Assembly (NCBI GenBank): GCA_963762615.1
Contig: CAVXLG010000003.1
Span: 248,001-312,000 of the forward strand
Source of the DNA: PALSA-505 sp963762615
Lineage (GTDB): Bacteria > Actinomycetota > Actinomycetes > Streptosporangiales > Streptosporangiaceae
DNA length: 64,000 bases
Direction: 5' to 3'
The position numbers and the translations under genes are program-made. The notes beneath the pieces were generated by a model. It was not told the origin of the DNA, did no database searches, and saw only the letters and a list, made by a program, of their open reading frames with translations. Every line of letters starts with the position of its first letter. The first letter of the stretch is position 1. This document shows, piece by piece, positions 42,885 to 51,938 of the stretch.

Positions 42885-43348
42885 CTGGCGCCTCCCGTGC
42901 TCCCGCCGTCGCCGAGGGACTCGGCTCGCGCCTTGAGGCCCTTCAGGGCGGTATCGATGATCATTTTCTCTGCCTTGCGCTTGACCAGGCCCGGCATCGG
43001 TATCCGGACGTCCACTGTCAGCTCGTAGTTGACCTCGGCACCCGCCTCGCTGTCAGCGAGACGATACCCGCCGGTCATCTCCGCGATGACCGACCCGGGC
43101 TCGGCAAGCTGCCAGCTGACCTGCGCGTCGCCGTCCCAGGTATAGGCCAGGACGTAACTGTCCCGCACCAGGCCTGCGTCGAGGTTGAACCGCACGGTGC
43201 GCGCCCGGCCGTCGGGACCCGTGTCGAGCACATCGGCCGATCGCAGCGCCGTGGCCCATTGCGGGTACCGCACGAAGTCAGCGATCACTGCCATGACGTC
43301 GGCTTTCGGCGCTTCTACGAGAATGCTCGACGCGGTCCTGCTGCCCAT
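42881..43348 (-). CDS. SRPBCC / polyketide-cyclase-like ligand-binding protein
   Basis: The protein has 155 residues of START/Bet v1 fold with the usual opening SSILVEAPKADVMAVIADFV, YPQWATALRSADVLD, SYVLAYTWDGDAQVSWQLAE and the C-terminal helix VKRKAEKMIIDTALKGLKAR. Such proteins bind hydrophobic ligands in a deep pocket. The ligand is not readable. First gene of the glk operon; TACGCT lies 6 bases upstream of the ATG, so the transcript is probably leaderless. Confidence 0.88.
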   Translation of the reverse strand: MGSRTASSILVEAPKADVMAVIADFVRYPQWATALRSADVLDTGPDGRARTVRFNLDAGLVRDSYVLAYTWDGDAQVSWQLAEPGSVIAEMTGGYRLADSEAGAEVNYELTVDVRIPMPGLVKRKAEKMIIDTALKGLKARAESLGDGGSTGGAR

Positions 43349-43410
43349 GCTGGGAGCGTACCGCTAACACGATAGTACTCGGTGAGCCACGGTCCTGCGC
43401 TCCTCGCCCG

Positions 43411-44178
43411 CTACCACTGCACGGCGTAAGGCGTGCCCGTGGCGGCGAAGTGCCCGACGTTGACGCACTCCGTCCGGCCGACCCGCACCCGGCGGGTGAG
43501 CGGCTGGTGCACATGGCCGAACAGGGCCAGCCGCGGCTGGGTCTTCCTGATCGCTTCGAGCAGCGCCTCGCTGCCGCGCTCCAGCCTGCGCGCCACCGTG
43601 TCGTACAGCAGTTCGGGCACGGCCGGCGGGATGTGCGTGCAGAGCACGTCCACCTGGCCGACCGCGTCAACCTTCGCGGCGTAGATCTCGTCGTCGAGCT
43701 CGTTCGGGGTCCGGTACCGGGACCGCAGCCCGCCGCCGACAAAGCCGAGGATCCGGCCGCCCAGCTCGGCCCGCTCCCCGTCGAGCACCCGGTGACCGGG
43801 CTTCAGGTTGGCTGCCCACATGCCCGGCAGGTCAACGTTGCCGTAGGTCAGGTAGGCCGGCTCGGGCAGCGCCGCGAACAGGCCCGCGTACTGCCGGGCG
43901 GCCGCGGCCCGGAAGTGCTCGGCCGGGTCACCGCCCAGCCCGGCCAGCAGCTCCCGGGAGAAGTCCCGCGCCTCGTCGAACCGCTGCGCGGTGCGCAGCG
44001 TGATGAGCTTGCTCGCCGGGCCGGCGCCGAACAGCTCGGCGAAGATTCCGCGCCGGCTGTCGGCATAGTCCAGGAACTGCAGCAGGTCGCCGAGGCAGAT
44101 GACGGCGTCCGCGCCGTCGCCCGCGCGGGCCAGCGCGTCCGCCCGTCCGTGCACGTCGCTGACCACGTGGACCCGCAT
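43411..44178 (-). CDS. Metallophosphoesterase
   Basis: The protein has 255 residues with all five motifs of calcineurin-like phosphoesterases: VVSDVHGRADA, VICLGDLLQFLDY, LTYGNVDLPG, DVLCTHIPPAVPE and LFGHVHQPLTR, which supply the ligands for a two-metal site. The substrate is unknown; relatives include cAMP and cyclic-dinucleotide phosphodiesterases and protein phosphatases. TAATCT lies 6 bases before the ATG, again a leaderless-type start. It is divergent from the acyl-CoA synthetase. Confidence 0.9.
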   Translation of the reverse strand: MRVHVVSDVHGRADALARAGDGADAVICLGDLLQFLDYADSRRGIFAELFGAGPASKLITLRTAQRFDEARDFSRELLAGLGGDPAEHFRAAAARQYAGLFAALPEPAYLTYGNVDLPGMWAANLKPGHRVLDGERAELGGRILGFVGGGLRSRYRTPNELDDEIYAAKVDAVGQVDVLCTHIPPAVPELLYDTVARRLERGSEALLEAIRKTQPRLALFGHVHQPLTRRVRVGRTECVNVGHFAATGTPYAVQW

Positions 44179-44268
44179 CAGTCCAGATTAGGAGTTGGCG
44201 GCTGGCGCTACCCACCGGTAGCCGTTGGAGGTAGCGTCCAGTCAAGCACAGTCGGACAAGGAGGCGTC

Positions 44269-46125
44269 GTGCGTGAGTACAGCACTCCGGCCCTGGTGGA
44301 CATCCCCGCGTCGGCCGGCCTGGCCGATGTGGTCTTCCGGCGCGCGGCGGAGGAGCCGGATACCGTCGTCATGCGGCGCAAGGCGCCCGGCGGGGCAGGC
44401 CCGTCCGGCGCCCCCGGCGGCTGGCAGGATGTCACCGCCGTCGCGTTCCGGGACGAGGTCATCCCGCTCGCCAAGAGCCTTATCGCGGCCGGGATCCAGC
44501 CAGGCGACCGGGTCGCCATCATGTCGAGGACCCGCTACGAGTGGACCCTGATCGACTACGCCATCTGGTCCGCCGGCGCGGTCACGGTGCCCATCTACGA
44601 GACGTCCTCCGCCGAGCAGGTCGAGTGGATCCTCAGCGACTCGGGGGCGCGGGCGGTGTTCGCGGAGACCGCCGCCCACGAGGCGATGATCGGTTCGGTC
44701 CGCGCGCAGCTGCCCGGCCTGGAGATGTCCTGGCGGATCGAGGGCGAGGAGGCCGGAGGCGAGTCGCTGCAGGCACTCACCGCCCGCAGCGGGGTCATCG
44801 ACGACGAGCAGGCCGAGGCGCGCCGCCGGGGCGTGGCCGCCAGCGACCTGGCGACCATCGTCTACACCTCGGGCACCACCGGCCGCCCGAAGGGCTGCGA
44901 GCTCACGCACGCGAACCTGCTCGCTGACACGCGCAACGCGGCCGCGGGCGCGCTCACCGAGGTGTTCGAGGTGGGCGGCGGCTCGACGCTGCTGTTCCTG
45001 CCGCTCGCGCACGCGTTCGCCCGCATCATCCAGGTGGCCTGCCTGGAGTCCGGCATCGTACTCGGTCATACCGCGTCCATCTCGGACCTGGTGCCCGACC
45101 TCGCCTCGTTCCGGCCGACGTTCCTGCTCGCGGTGCCCCGGGTGTTCGAGAAGGTCTACAACACCGCGCAGCAGCAGGCCTCGCAGAGCCCGGTCAAGAG
45201 CCGCATCTTCGCGGCCGCGACCGATACGGCCGTCGCGTACAGCCAGGCGCTGGACGCCCGGGACCGCGGCGGCAGCGGGCCGGGGCCGGCCCTCGTGCTC
45301 CGGCACCGCGTGTTCGACCGGCTGGTGTACGCGAAGCTGCGCGCGGCGGTCGGCGGGCGGGTGCAGTTCGCGGTGTCCGGCGGCGCGGCGCTCGGGGAGC
45401 GGCTCGGTCACTTCTTCCGCGGCGTGGGCATCACGATCCTGGAGGGCTACGGGATGACCGAGCTCACCGCGGCCGCGACGGCCAACCGGCCCACCCGGAA
45501 CAAGATCGGAACGGTCGGGCTGCCGATACCAGGCGCCAGCGTCAAGATCGCCGACGACGGCGAGATCCTGGTCAAGGGGCCGATGGCCTTCCCCGGCTAC
45601 TGGCGCAACGGCGCAGCGACCGCCGACGTGCTGGATCCGGACGGGTGGATCCACACCGGCGACATCGGCTCGCTCGACGACGAGGGCTTCCTGCACATCA
45701 CCGGCCGGAAGAAGGAGCTGATCGTCACCGCCGGCGGGAAGAACGTCTCCCCGGCCGTGCTCGAGGACCGGCTGCGCGCCCACCCGCTGATCAGCCAGTG
45801 CATGGTGGTGGGCGACAACCGGCCCTACGTGGCGGCCCTGATCACCATCGACGAGGAGGCGCTGCCGCACTGGAAGAAGCAGCACGACAAGGCGGCCGAC
45901 GTGACGCTCGCGGAGCTGCGGGATGATCCGGCGTTTCTGGCCGACATCCAGCAGGCGGTGGACGACGCCAACAAGGCGGTCTCCAGGGCGGAGGCGATCA
46001 AGCGGTTCCGGGTGCTCGGCAGCGACTTCACCGAGGCCGGTGGCCAGCTGACTCCGTCGCTGAAGCTCCGCCGGAGTGTCGTGAGCAAGGAGTGCGCCGC
46101 CGACATCGAGGCGCTGTACTCCTGA
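44269..46125 (+). CDS. Long-chain fatty-acid-CoA ligase (FadD15-like)
   Basis: Activates fatty acids through acyl-AMP. It has 618 residues from the GTG at 44269, with AAGGAGG 5 bases upstream. The AMP-binding motif is TIVYTSGTTGRPKGCELTHA, followed by LFLPLAHAFARIIQVACLE, the GYGMTELTAAATANRP motif and HTGDIGSLDDEGFLHITGR, then KELIVTAGGKNVSPAVLED. The overall layout matches the long-chain ACSL branch rather than the acetyl-CoA synthetase branch. Its stop is 2 bases from the end of the convergent PimB'-like gene. Confidence 0.92.
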   Translation: MREYSTPALVDIPASAGLADVVFRRAAEEPDTVVMRRKAPGGAGPSGAPGGWQDVTAVAFRDEVIPLAKSLIAAGIQPGDRVAIMSRTRYEWTLIDYAIWSAGAVTVPIYETSSAEQVEWILSDSGARAVFAETAAHEAMIGSVRAQLPGLEMSWRIEGEEAGGESLQALTARSGVIDDEQAEARRRGVAASDLATIVYTSGTTGRPKGCELTHANLLADTRNAAAGALTEVFEVGGGSTLLFLPLAHAFARIIQVACLESGIVLGHTASISDLVPDLASFRPTFLLAVPRVFEKVYNTAQQQASQSPVKSRIFAAATDTAVAYSQALDARDRGGSGPGPALVLRHRVFDRLVYAKLRAAVGGRVQFAVSGGAALGERLGHFFRGVGITILEGYGMTELTAAATANRPTRNKIGTVGLPIPGASVKIADDGEILVKGPMAFPGYWRNGAATADVLDPDGWIHTGDIGSLDDEGFLHITGRKKELIVTAGGKNVSPAVLEDRLRAHPLISQCMVVGDNRPYVAALITIDEEALPHWKKQHDKAADVTLAELRDDPAFLADIQQAVDDANKAVSRAEAIKRFRVLGSDFTEAGGQLTPSLKLRRSVVSKECAADIEALYS

Positions 46126-46127
46126 CG

Positions 46128-47255
46128 TCAGCCGCGGAGGATCTGCCCGAGCCGGGCGGCTACCAGGTCCCAGCGCCACTCCTGCTGCACCCAGGCCAGG
46201 CCCTTCTCCCCCATCGCCTTCGCCCGGTCCGGGTCGGTGATCAGGCCGGTGATCCGGTCCGCCACGGCGGCCACGCTGCGGCCTGGCACGACGTACCCTG
46301 ACTCGCCGTCGCGGATCGCGTCGGGCGCGCCGCCGGAGTCGCCGCCGATCACCGGCAGGCCGGTCGCGGAGGCCTCCAGGTAGACGATGCCCAGTCCCTC
46401 CACGTCGAGTCCGCGCCTGCGGGTGCGGCACGGCATGGCGAACACGTCGGCGGCATCGTAGTAAGCCGGCAGGTCGGGCGCAGGGACGGCGCCGGCGAAA
46501 TGGACCGAGCCGGCCACCCGGAGCCGTTCGGCCAGGATCTGCAGATTCTTTCCGAACGGGCCGCTCCCCACCAGCAGCAGCATGGCATCCGGCGCCGCGG
46601 CCAGGACCGCGGGCCAGGACCGCAGCAGCGTGTCCTGTCCCTTGCGCGGCACGAGCCGGGACACGCACAGCACGACCGGGCGGCCGTCCAGGCCGAGCCG
46701 CCGCCTGACCGCGGCGCCGCCTGCGCCGGGGCGGAAGGCCGTGACGTCAACGCCGGGCGCCAGCCGGACCATGCGGGCCGCCGCGCCGGGGGACACGGCC
46801 CGGTCGAGCCGCACCCTGAAGTACTCCCCCAGGTAGGTCAGTACGTCCACGGCGTCGCCGATCCGGCGCAGCAGCCCGCGGGCGCCGGGCAGCGCGGCCC
46901 AGCCGGCTTCGTGCCCGTGGGTGATCGCGACGATCCGCTCCGCCCCGGCGCGGCGCAGCGCGGGAGCCAGCAGGCCGAGCGGCGCGGCGGCGCCGAACAG
47001 GACGCGGTCGCAGCCGTGCTGCTGCAGCGCGGCCACGGCCCGGCGGGTCACCGACGGCACCGGCAGCATGAGCGACGTCGGGTGCCGGATCACCGGCATC
47101 GGCTGGCGGGCGTCGAACTCGGCGGCGCCCGGCCAGGACGGCGCGTACACCACGACCGACTCGGCCGGCAGCCGGGAGGCCAGCCCGTGCACGAACGACT
47201 GGATCCCGCCCCGCCGGGGCGGGAAGTCGTTCGTGACCACGAGCGTCTTGCCCAT
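46128..47255 (-). CDS. pimB: GT4 glycosyltransferase, PimB'-like phosphatidylinositol mannoside mannosyltransferase
   Basis: Predicted to add the second mannose to phosphatidylinositol monomannoside. It has 375 residues. The N-terminal GT-B half starts LVVTNDFPPRRGGIQSFVHG and contains VAITHGHEAGW; the C-terminal half has CVSRLVPRKGQDTLLRSWP, LLLVGSGPFGKNL and the donor-site Glu motif EGLGIVYLEASATGLPVIGG. These features fit the GDP-mannose PimB' group closely. The neighbouring NlpC/P60 gene is also an envelope gene. A GT4 of another pathway is the main alternative. Confidence 0.85.
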   Translation of the reverse strand: MGKTLVVTNDFPPRRGGIQSFVHGLASRLPAESVVVYAPSWPGAAEFDARQPMPVIRHPTSLMLPVPSVTRRAVAALQQHGCDRVLFGAAAPLGLLAPALRRAGAERIVAITHGHEAGWAALPGARGLLRRIGDAVDVLTYLGEYFRVRLDRAVSPGAAARMVRLAPGVDVTAFRPGAGGAAVRRRLGLDGRPVVLCVSRLVPRKGQDTLLRSWPAVLAAAPDAMLLLVGSGPFGKNLQILAERLRVAGSVHFAGAVPAPDLPAYYDAADVFAMPCRTRRRGLDVEGLGIVYLEASATGLPVIGGDSGGAPDAIRDGESGYVVPGRSVAAVADRITGLITDPDRAKAMGEKGLAWVQQEWRWDLVAARLGQILRG

Positions 47256-47288
47256 CGCGGCCCGATACTAGCGGCCCGTGCGCAGCGC

Positions 47289-48326
47289 CTACGGCCGGAC
47301 GGCACCGTCCTCGGTCTGCGCGTACCACCCGGACAGGGCGACCTTCTCCACGTTCTGGCCCGGTACCGGAGCGTCGATGATGTCGCCGCCGCCCACGTAC
47401 ATGCCCACGTGGCTCTCGCCGTTGAAGTAGATCAGGTCACCGGGCTGGAGGTCGGACAGCGGCACGTGCGGCAGCGCGGCCCACTGCTCGTAGGTGTCGC
47501 GCGGGATGGACACCCCGGCCGCCGCCCAGGCGGCCTGGACCAGCCCCGAGCAGTCGAAGCCGTCCGGGCACGGGCCGGTTCCGCCGAAGACGTACGGGCA
47601 GCCGATCTGGCCGTAAGCGAAGGCGACGGCGCGGCCCGCGTTGGTATTGGCCGGCAGCGGGTCGGGGGCCTTCACGGTGCTCCCGCCGGCCCCGGGTGAG
47701 GCTACTTTCTGCACGGTCTGCTGCTGCTGCGCGGTGAGCGTGGCGAGCAGGGACTTCTTCTGGCTCAGGGCCCGGCCGATAGAGCCCGCCTGCGCCTTCC
47801 GCTGGTCGCGCAGCGAGGAGATCGCTTCCTGGGTGCGCCTGGCGGTCTGCTGGGCTCCTGACAGCTGCCGGGCGGCGGAGATGAACTGGCGCATCTCCGC
47901 AGACCTGGACGAGGAGATCTGGACCAGCATCGCGGCCCGGCTGAGCACGGTCTGCGGGTTCGCCGAGGTGATCAGGGCCGCCATCGACGTCATGTTGCCG
48001 TCTTCGTACGCGGTGGCGGCGGCTTCGGCGACATCGGAGCGCATAGCGCTGAACTGGGTCCGGTCCTTGGCCACCTCGGCATTGACCAGCTTCAGCCTGG
48101 TGTTCGCCTGGCCCAGCTGCTCGTTCACCTGGTCGTACTGCTGAATGGCCTTGTTCTCTTGCGTGGTCAGCGTCTTGACCTGCGCTGTCACCTGAGTGAT
48201 CGTCGGTTTCGGCGCGGCGCTCACAGCGACCGAGTAAGTGACCAGCCCGCCGGCCAGGGTCACCGTGGCGACTCCGGTGATGCAGCGGCGGATCAGAGGA
48301 GATCTGACTGATGGCCGCGTAATCAC
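47289..48326 (-). CDS. Secreted NlpC/P60 (C40) peptidoglycan endopeptidase
   Basis: Cleaves peptide stems of peptidoglycan outside the cell. It has 345 residues: signal peptide (1-38, cleavage near VAVSAAPKP), a long coiled coil with QENKAIQQYDQVNEQLGQAN and SQKKSLLATLTAQQQQTVQK, and a C-terminal catalytic domain with Cys in DGFDCSGLVQAAWAAAG, His in ESHVGMYVGGGDII, and IPRDTYEQWAALPHV. This is the RipA-like layout in which the coiled coil restrains the enzyme. The GTG start follows AAGGAG, which abuts a c-di-AMP riboswitch. Confidence 0.93.
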   Translation of the reverse strand: MITRPSVRSPLIRRCITGVATVTLAGGLVTYSVAVSAAPKPTITQVTAQVKTLTTQENKAIQQYDQVNEQLGQANTRLKLVNAEVAKDRTQFSAMRSDVAEAAATAYEDGNMTSMAALITSANPQTVLSRAAMLVQISSSRSAEMRQFISAARQLSGAQQTARRTQEAISSLRDQRKAQAGSIGRALSQKKSLLATLTAQQQQTVQKVASPGAGGSTVKAPDPLPANTNAGRAVAFAYGQIGCPYVFGGTGPCPDGFDCSGLVQAAWAAAGVSIPRDTYEQWAALPHVPLSDLQPGDLIYFNGESHVGMYVGGGDIIDAPVPGQNVEKVALSGWYAQTEDGAVRP

Positions 48327-48344
48327 GTACGGAACACGCTCCTT

Positions 48345-48513
48345 CTTCCACTAACCGCCTACCGGGTGAGCTTAGGGGTTCGGACGGTGGAAGACTCGCC
48401 CTACGGCCGGTACCGGCGTGGCGCCCGGCCGATTCCGGGTCGGCGTCGGCCGCTCGTCATCACCGGTGTGGCGACTGCGGAACGAGTCGGCTCGTGGGCT
48501 GACATTAGTGAAG
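48345..48513 (-). promoter_or_regulatory. c-di-AMP (ydaO/yuaA) riboswitch upstream of the NlpC/P60 gene
   Basis: Reading the minus strand, P1 is formed by CTTCACTAA (plus 48505-48513) and TTAGTGGAAG (plus 48345-48354). Inside it, near the 3' side, GTAGGGCGAG, CCGTCCGAACCC, then AAGCTCACCCGGTAGGCGG follow in the order conserved in actinobacterial ydaO RNAs. The AAGGAG ribosome binding site begins directly after P1. Such riboswitches commonly precede wall-lytic enzymes in actinomycetes; control by c-di-AMP here is inferred. Confidence 0.75.
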
Positions 48514-48756
48514 CGCGAGGGCCGCTTCAACCGGTTCGGCCACACTCGGCGCGGTCTTGACCCTGTCTATGCTGAGGCGCGTGGGGCACATGTTACGAAT
48601 GTGACCAGTTTCCGGAATCAGGCCGGCCTCCGCGAGCACCCGCAGGGCCCTGCGCTCGGCGGCGCCGATCCCCGCCCGGCCGCCGGGCAGGACGGTGATC
48701 ACGCAGTCCGGGCACGAGGTCCCGGGGGGCTCGCGCCGGTCGCGGTAAGCCGGCAT
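48505..48756 (-). CDS. Small protein with CPDC motif, conserved actinobacterial type
   Basis: The protein has 83 residues, starting at the ATG at 48756 after GGAAGGGAAGAG. It carries GTSCPDCVITVLPGGRAG and ERRALRVLAEAGLIPETG. The CxxC followed by a hydrophobic strand and the ERRALRVLAEAGL helix recall small conserved proteins found in Streptomyces in this general neighbourhood; I give no function. Its stop lies inside the P1 stem of the riboswitch, so its mRNA, if real, continues into the NlpC/P60 leader. Confidence 0.6.
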   Translation of the reverse strand: MPAYRDRREPPGTSCPDCVITVLPGGRAGIGAAERRALRVLAEAGLIPETGHIRNMCPTRLSIDRVKTAPSVAEPVEAALALH

Positions 48757-48801
48757 GGCTCTTCCCTTCCGAGGCGGTATTTCCTATTGCGGCCAGGCTA
48801 G

Positions 48802-49047
48802 GAAACGGTACTGACATTCCGTCGGCCCGCCCGCGTCACCGCGTCACCGCGTCACCGCGACCGCGAACGTCAGGTCAACTGCAGCTCCGGCGCCGACGTC
48901 CGGGCCTTTGGCACCGGTGAGCGGATCGTCTTCTTCCCGTACGCCCGGGAAGTCTTTGCTGCCACCCGGGACTGGGCCCGGGCCCGCGACATCTTCCCCG
49001 ACCTGCCCGGGTCGCCGGTTGGCTACGAGGAGGCGGCCCTGGCCTGA
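48802..49047 (+). pseudogene. Possible gene remnant (C-terminal coding fragment)
   Basis: This stretch has one open plus-strand frame with coding-like composition but no start codon or ribosome binding site. It ends GERIVFFPYAREVFAATRDW, ARARDIFPDLPGSPVGYEEA and a TGA at 49045. A gtcaccgc triplication precedes it. It may be the 3' end of a deleted gene. I do not recognise the family. The rest of 48757-49096 holds nothing else. Confidence 0.35.
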
Positions 49048-49096
49048 TGCCCGGCTGCGCAGCCCGCGCCGGCCGGCGCGGACTGCGCAGCGGGTC

Positions 49097-51058
49097 TCAG
49101 CCCGCCAGCCTGCGCAGCGCGTTGACGAACCGCTGGCCGCGCGGCGTGCCGATGCCGGTCATGTTGTCGTAGCCCTTGCTGGTGACCTGGCCGGTGTAGC
49201 CGCTCATGTCGGGGTTCTGGTCGTCGAAGGTAATCAGCCACGTGGCGCGGCAGGACTGGACGTTGCACACCTCGCCGCGGAACTGCCCGGGGGTGCGGGA
49301 GGTTGACGGCAGCGTGTCGCGCAGCGCCGGCGTCCCGCTCAGCAGGTAGAGCACCGGGTTGCTGAACCCGAACGCCGTGTGCTGCCCTTGCTGGGCGTCG
49401 GCGACGATGCCGGCCACCAGCGGCGAGGACATGCTGGTCCCGCCTACCGGGAACTCGGTGAACGCCGGCGGCTTGTTCTTCGGGAACACCAGCAGCCCGG
49501 TCGCGAACCCGGTGAACGGGTCCGCGTCGGCGGCGAGATCCGGCTCGGACCGGACCAGGCCGCGACGGTTGCCGGGCGCCGTGGCCAGCGCCTTCGGCAC
49601 TACGCCGCGCTGGTATCCCGGCTGGGCCCAGATCAGGCTGGGACCGCCGCTGGTGGCGCCATCCTCACCCTTCAAGACCCACTGGCCGTGGCTGATGACT
49701 GATCGGCCGGCCGACCAGCCGGTCTCGAACAGGCGCTGGTTGTTCTTGCCGATCCCCAGCGAGGTGCCGCCGACCAGGATGCTGAACGGGTCATCGGGGG
49801 TCTCGACTCCGGAGGAGTCGCCGGACGCGAAGTACATGCCGACGCCCTGCGCGGCCGCGCGCACCAGGTAGGCGTGCATGATGTTGGTCAGGATCGTCGG
49901 CTGGGTGTCGTTGCCCGGGCCCCAGGAGTTGGAGCTGATGGTGGACAGCGGGTGGTTGCTGCCGGCGGTGCCGTCGATGTTCACGATGTCGGCGTCGAAC
50001 AGGCCCTGGTTGCCGAAGTCGCCGTTGTCGCAGCTGTCGCCGCCGATCACCAGCTGGTTCACGCCGGGAGCCATGTCGTAGGAGGTCTCGACGTCCAGCT
50101 GCTCCTCGACGTTGAACGGGTCGCCGCAGGTGTTCTTGCCCAGCGACAGCTCGGCATAGCGGTGCGGGGAGGGCGCCGCGAAATGACCGGCCTTCGCGTA
50201 GTCCTGCAGGGTCGCAAACATGTCCGGGGCCAGGCCCTGCTCGACCAGCGAGACCGTCTGCCCGCGGCCGTCGTTGGTCGTGTTGACCCCGTAAGCGGCG
50301 CGCATCTGGGCAGGCTGGTAGCCGCAGATCTGGGTCGGGAACGACGTCCGGCCGAACTGCTCGGGCAGCCCGGAGATGTAGTGCTGCCCGTAATACTGCG
50401 AGCAGGGGGTCTTGGGCTGCCCCGCGGTCGCGCGGCGTTGCCGGGGCGCGCGGATCAGCGGGAGTCTGGCCGCGGCGTTGTCCAGGCCGGTTACCCCGAT
50501 GACGTACCGGGACAGCGACGCGGGGATGGCCAGCGCCCGGTTGTTCGCGCGCAGCTGGTACGGCCCGGCGTTCACCTCTGCTGATGACCGGTAATTCTCC
50601 AGCCGGGTCTTGAACGCCGCGTCGATCGCGGCGGCTGTCCCGGTGCCACGCACGTAATTGCGCTGCGCGTCGGCATGAATGCCGGTGAAGTCCCGGCTGC
50701 GCAGCCACGACTCCACCGCGCGGGCCGCGGCCCGGCTGGCCCCGAACCGGGCGGTGTAGCCGTCCGGGCTCAGGTAGTGGTGGAACAGGTTGCTGCCCGG
50801 CGTGCTCACCGCCATCGCATACCGCTGCGCCGCGGCCAGATGGCCTGGCCGCAGCCACACCTGAATGGTCAGCCGCGCCGCGCCCGCCACCGCGCCGGTC
50901 GCCCGGCCCTGGCTGGCGAACGGCACGGCGCTGCCAGCCAGCCGCAGGTAGACCTGGCGGGGTGCGGCCTGAGCCGAGCCCGTCAGGCTCACGATGGTCA
51001 TCGATGCGGCTGCCGCCGTCGCGGCGGCGAGGCTGACGAGCCTGCGTCTTCCGGGCAC
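49097..51058 (-). CDS. Secreted sedolisin (S53 family serine-carboxyl protease)
   Basis: An extracellular acid-type protease of 653 residues from the GTG at 51058, with AAGGAGAT just upstream. Signal peptide (about 1-32), then an activation pro-domain (FHHYLSPDGYTARFGASRAA), then the catalytic domain. The Glu and Asp of the triad lie in NVEEQLDVETSYDMAPG, the oxyanion Asp in MYFASGDSSGVETPDD, and the Ser in GGTSMSSPLVAGIVADAQQG. Four or more cysteines suggest disulfides. No adjacent gene suggests a specific substrate. An in-frame extension to 51166 is not supported by any ribosome binding site. Confidence 0.92.
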   Translation of the reverse strand: MPGRRRLVSLAAATAAAASMTIVSLTGSAQAAPRQVYLRLAGSAVPFASQGRATGAVAGAARLTIQVWLRPGHLAAAQRYAMAVSTPGSNLFHHYLSPDGYTARFGASRAAARAVESWLRSRDFTGIHADAQRNYVRGTGTAAAIDAAFKTRLENYRSSAEVNAGPYQLRANNRALAIPASLSRYVIGVTGLDNAAARLPLIRAPRQRRATAGQPKTPCSQYYGQHYISGLPEQFGRTSFPTQICGYQPAQMRAAYGVNTTNDGRGQTVSLVEQGLAPDMFATLQDYAKAGHFAAPSPHRYAELSLGKNTCGDPFNVEEQLDVETSYDMAPGVNQLVIGGDSCDNGDFGNQGLFDADIVNIDGTAGSNHPLSTISSNSWGPGNDTQPTILTNIMHAYLVRAAAQGVGMYFASGDSSGVETPDDPFSILVGGTSLGIGKNNQRLFETGWSAGRSVISHGQWVLKGEDGATSGGPSLIWAQPGYQRGVVPKALATAPGNRRGLVRSEPDLAADADPFTGFATGLLVFPKNKPPAFTEFPVGGTSMSSPLVAGIVADAQQGQHTAFGFSNPVLYLLSGTPALRDTLPSTSRTPGQFRGEVCNVQSCRATWLITFDDQNPDMSGYTGQVTSKGYDNMTGIGTPRGQRFVNALRRLAG

Positions 51059-51326
51059 CGGATCTCCTTGCCTTCGTCCCTGCCCGAAGCCCCCGGGCCT
51101 GTCTGCCTGTGATACTCCCGCGAACCGGCATGCAAGGCACACGATCCAGTCACGATTCAAGAACATTGCCGGCCGGCCTGGTCAGCAGCGCCAGCGGTCA
51201 GGCAGCCAGCTCGCCACCGCACGCGCGGACGGCGCAGCCTCGCGGCGCTCGTCCAGCCCAGCCGGGGCGAGCCGCCATCGCCCGCGCCGCTCCCGCGGGA
51301 TCACCGCGCCGGGCGACGGTACCCGG

Positions 51327-51845
51327 TTACCAGCCTGTCTGGCCGTCGATCCGCTCGCGGATCAAGTCGGCCTGGCCGGCGTGCGCCGCGTACTCGGCGA
51401 TCAGGTGGGTCAGCGCCCAGCGGAGCGACATCTCGCCCCAGCGGTCATTCACGAAGATGGCCTCCAGCGGCAGGCCCGCCGCGACCCGGCGGGCCGTGTC
51501 CTGCTCGGCCACCAGCCTTTCCAGGTCGCGTTGCGCGTAGGCGGCGTCAGCGTCGTCGAAGGCAGCGTCCGGCCGACCCGGCAGCGAGTAGTACGTCGCT
51601 ATGTCCTCACCCCCCCAGCGGATGCGGAAGTAGGTCCGTTCCACGTCGGTGAGGTGCCGGACGATGCCGAGCAGGGACAGGCCGGACGGGGGGACGGAGC
51701 GCTCGGCGAGCTGGCCGGCCGTCAGGCCCGAGCATCGCATCAGCAGGCCGGCCCGCTGGTAGTCGAGAAACCCGTCGAGCATCGGGCGCTCGCTGCCCGT
51801 GAACGGCTCGTCACTGCGCTGGTACTGCGGGGCTGTCCACGCCAT
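51327..51845 (-). CDS. DinB / DUF664-family protein (mycothiol-transferase-like fold)
   Basis: The protein has 172 residues from the ATG at 51845. The family features are FLDYQRAGLLMRCSGLTAGQ, LSLLGIVRHLTDVERTYFR, and the C-terminal LRWALTHLIAEYAAHAGQAD with histidines that bind a metal in the four-helix bundle. Actinobacterial members are proposed thiol S-transferases using mycothiol; the substrate is unknown. It has no co-transcribed partner. The gap 51059-51326 holds nothing I can name. Confidence 0.88.
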   Translation of the reverse strand: MAWTAPQYQRSDEPFTGSERPMLDGFLDYQRAGLLMRCSGLTAGQLAERSVPPSGLSLLGIVRHLTDVERTYFRIRWGGEDIATYYSLPGRPDAAFDDADAAYAQRDLERLVAEQDTARRVAAGLPLEAIFVNDRWGEMSLRWALTHLIAEYAAHAGQADLIRERIDGQTGW

Positions 51846-51938
51846 GGCCCATTGTGCGAACGGCCGCCGACATCCGGCCAGCCCCCGTCCCGGCGCGCCT
51901 CGCGGAGAGTGTCGGTACCCTGCCCTAGCGTGGGCGCC

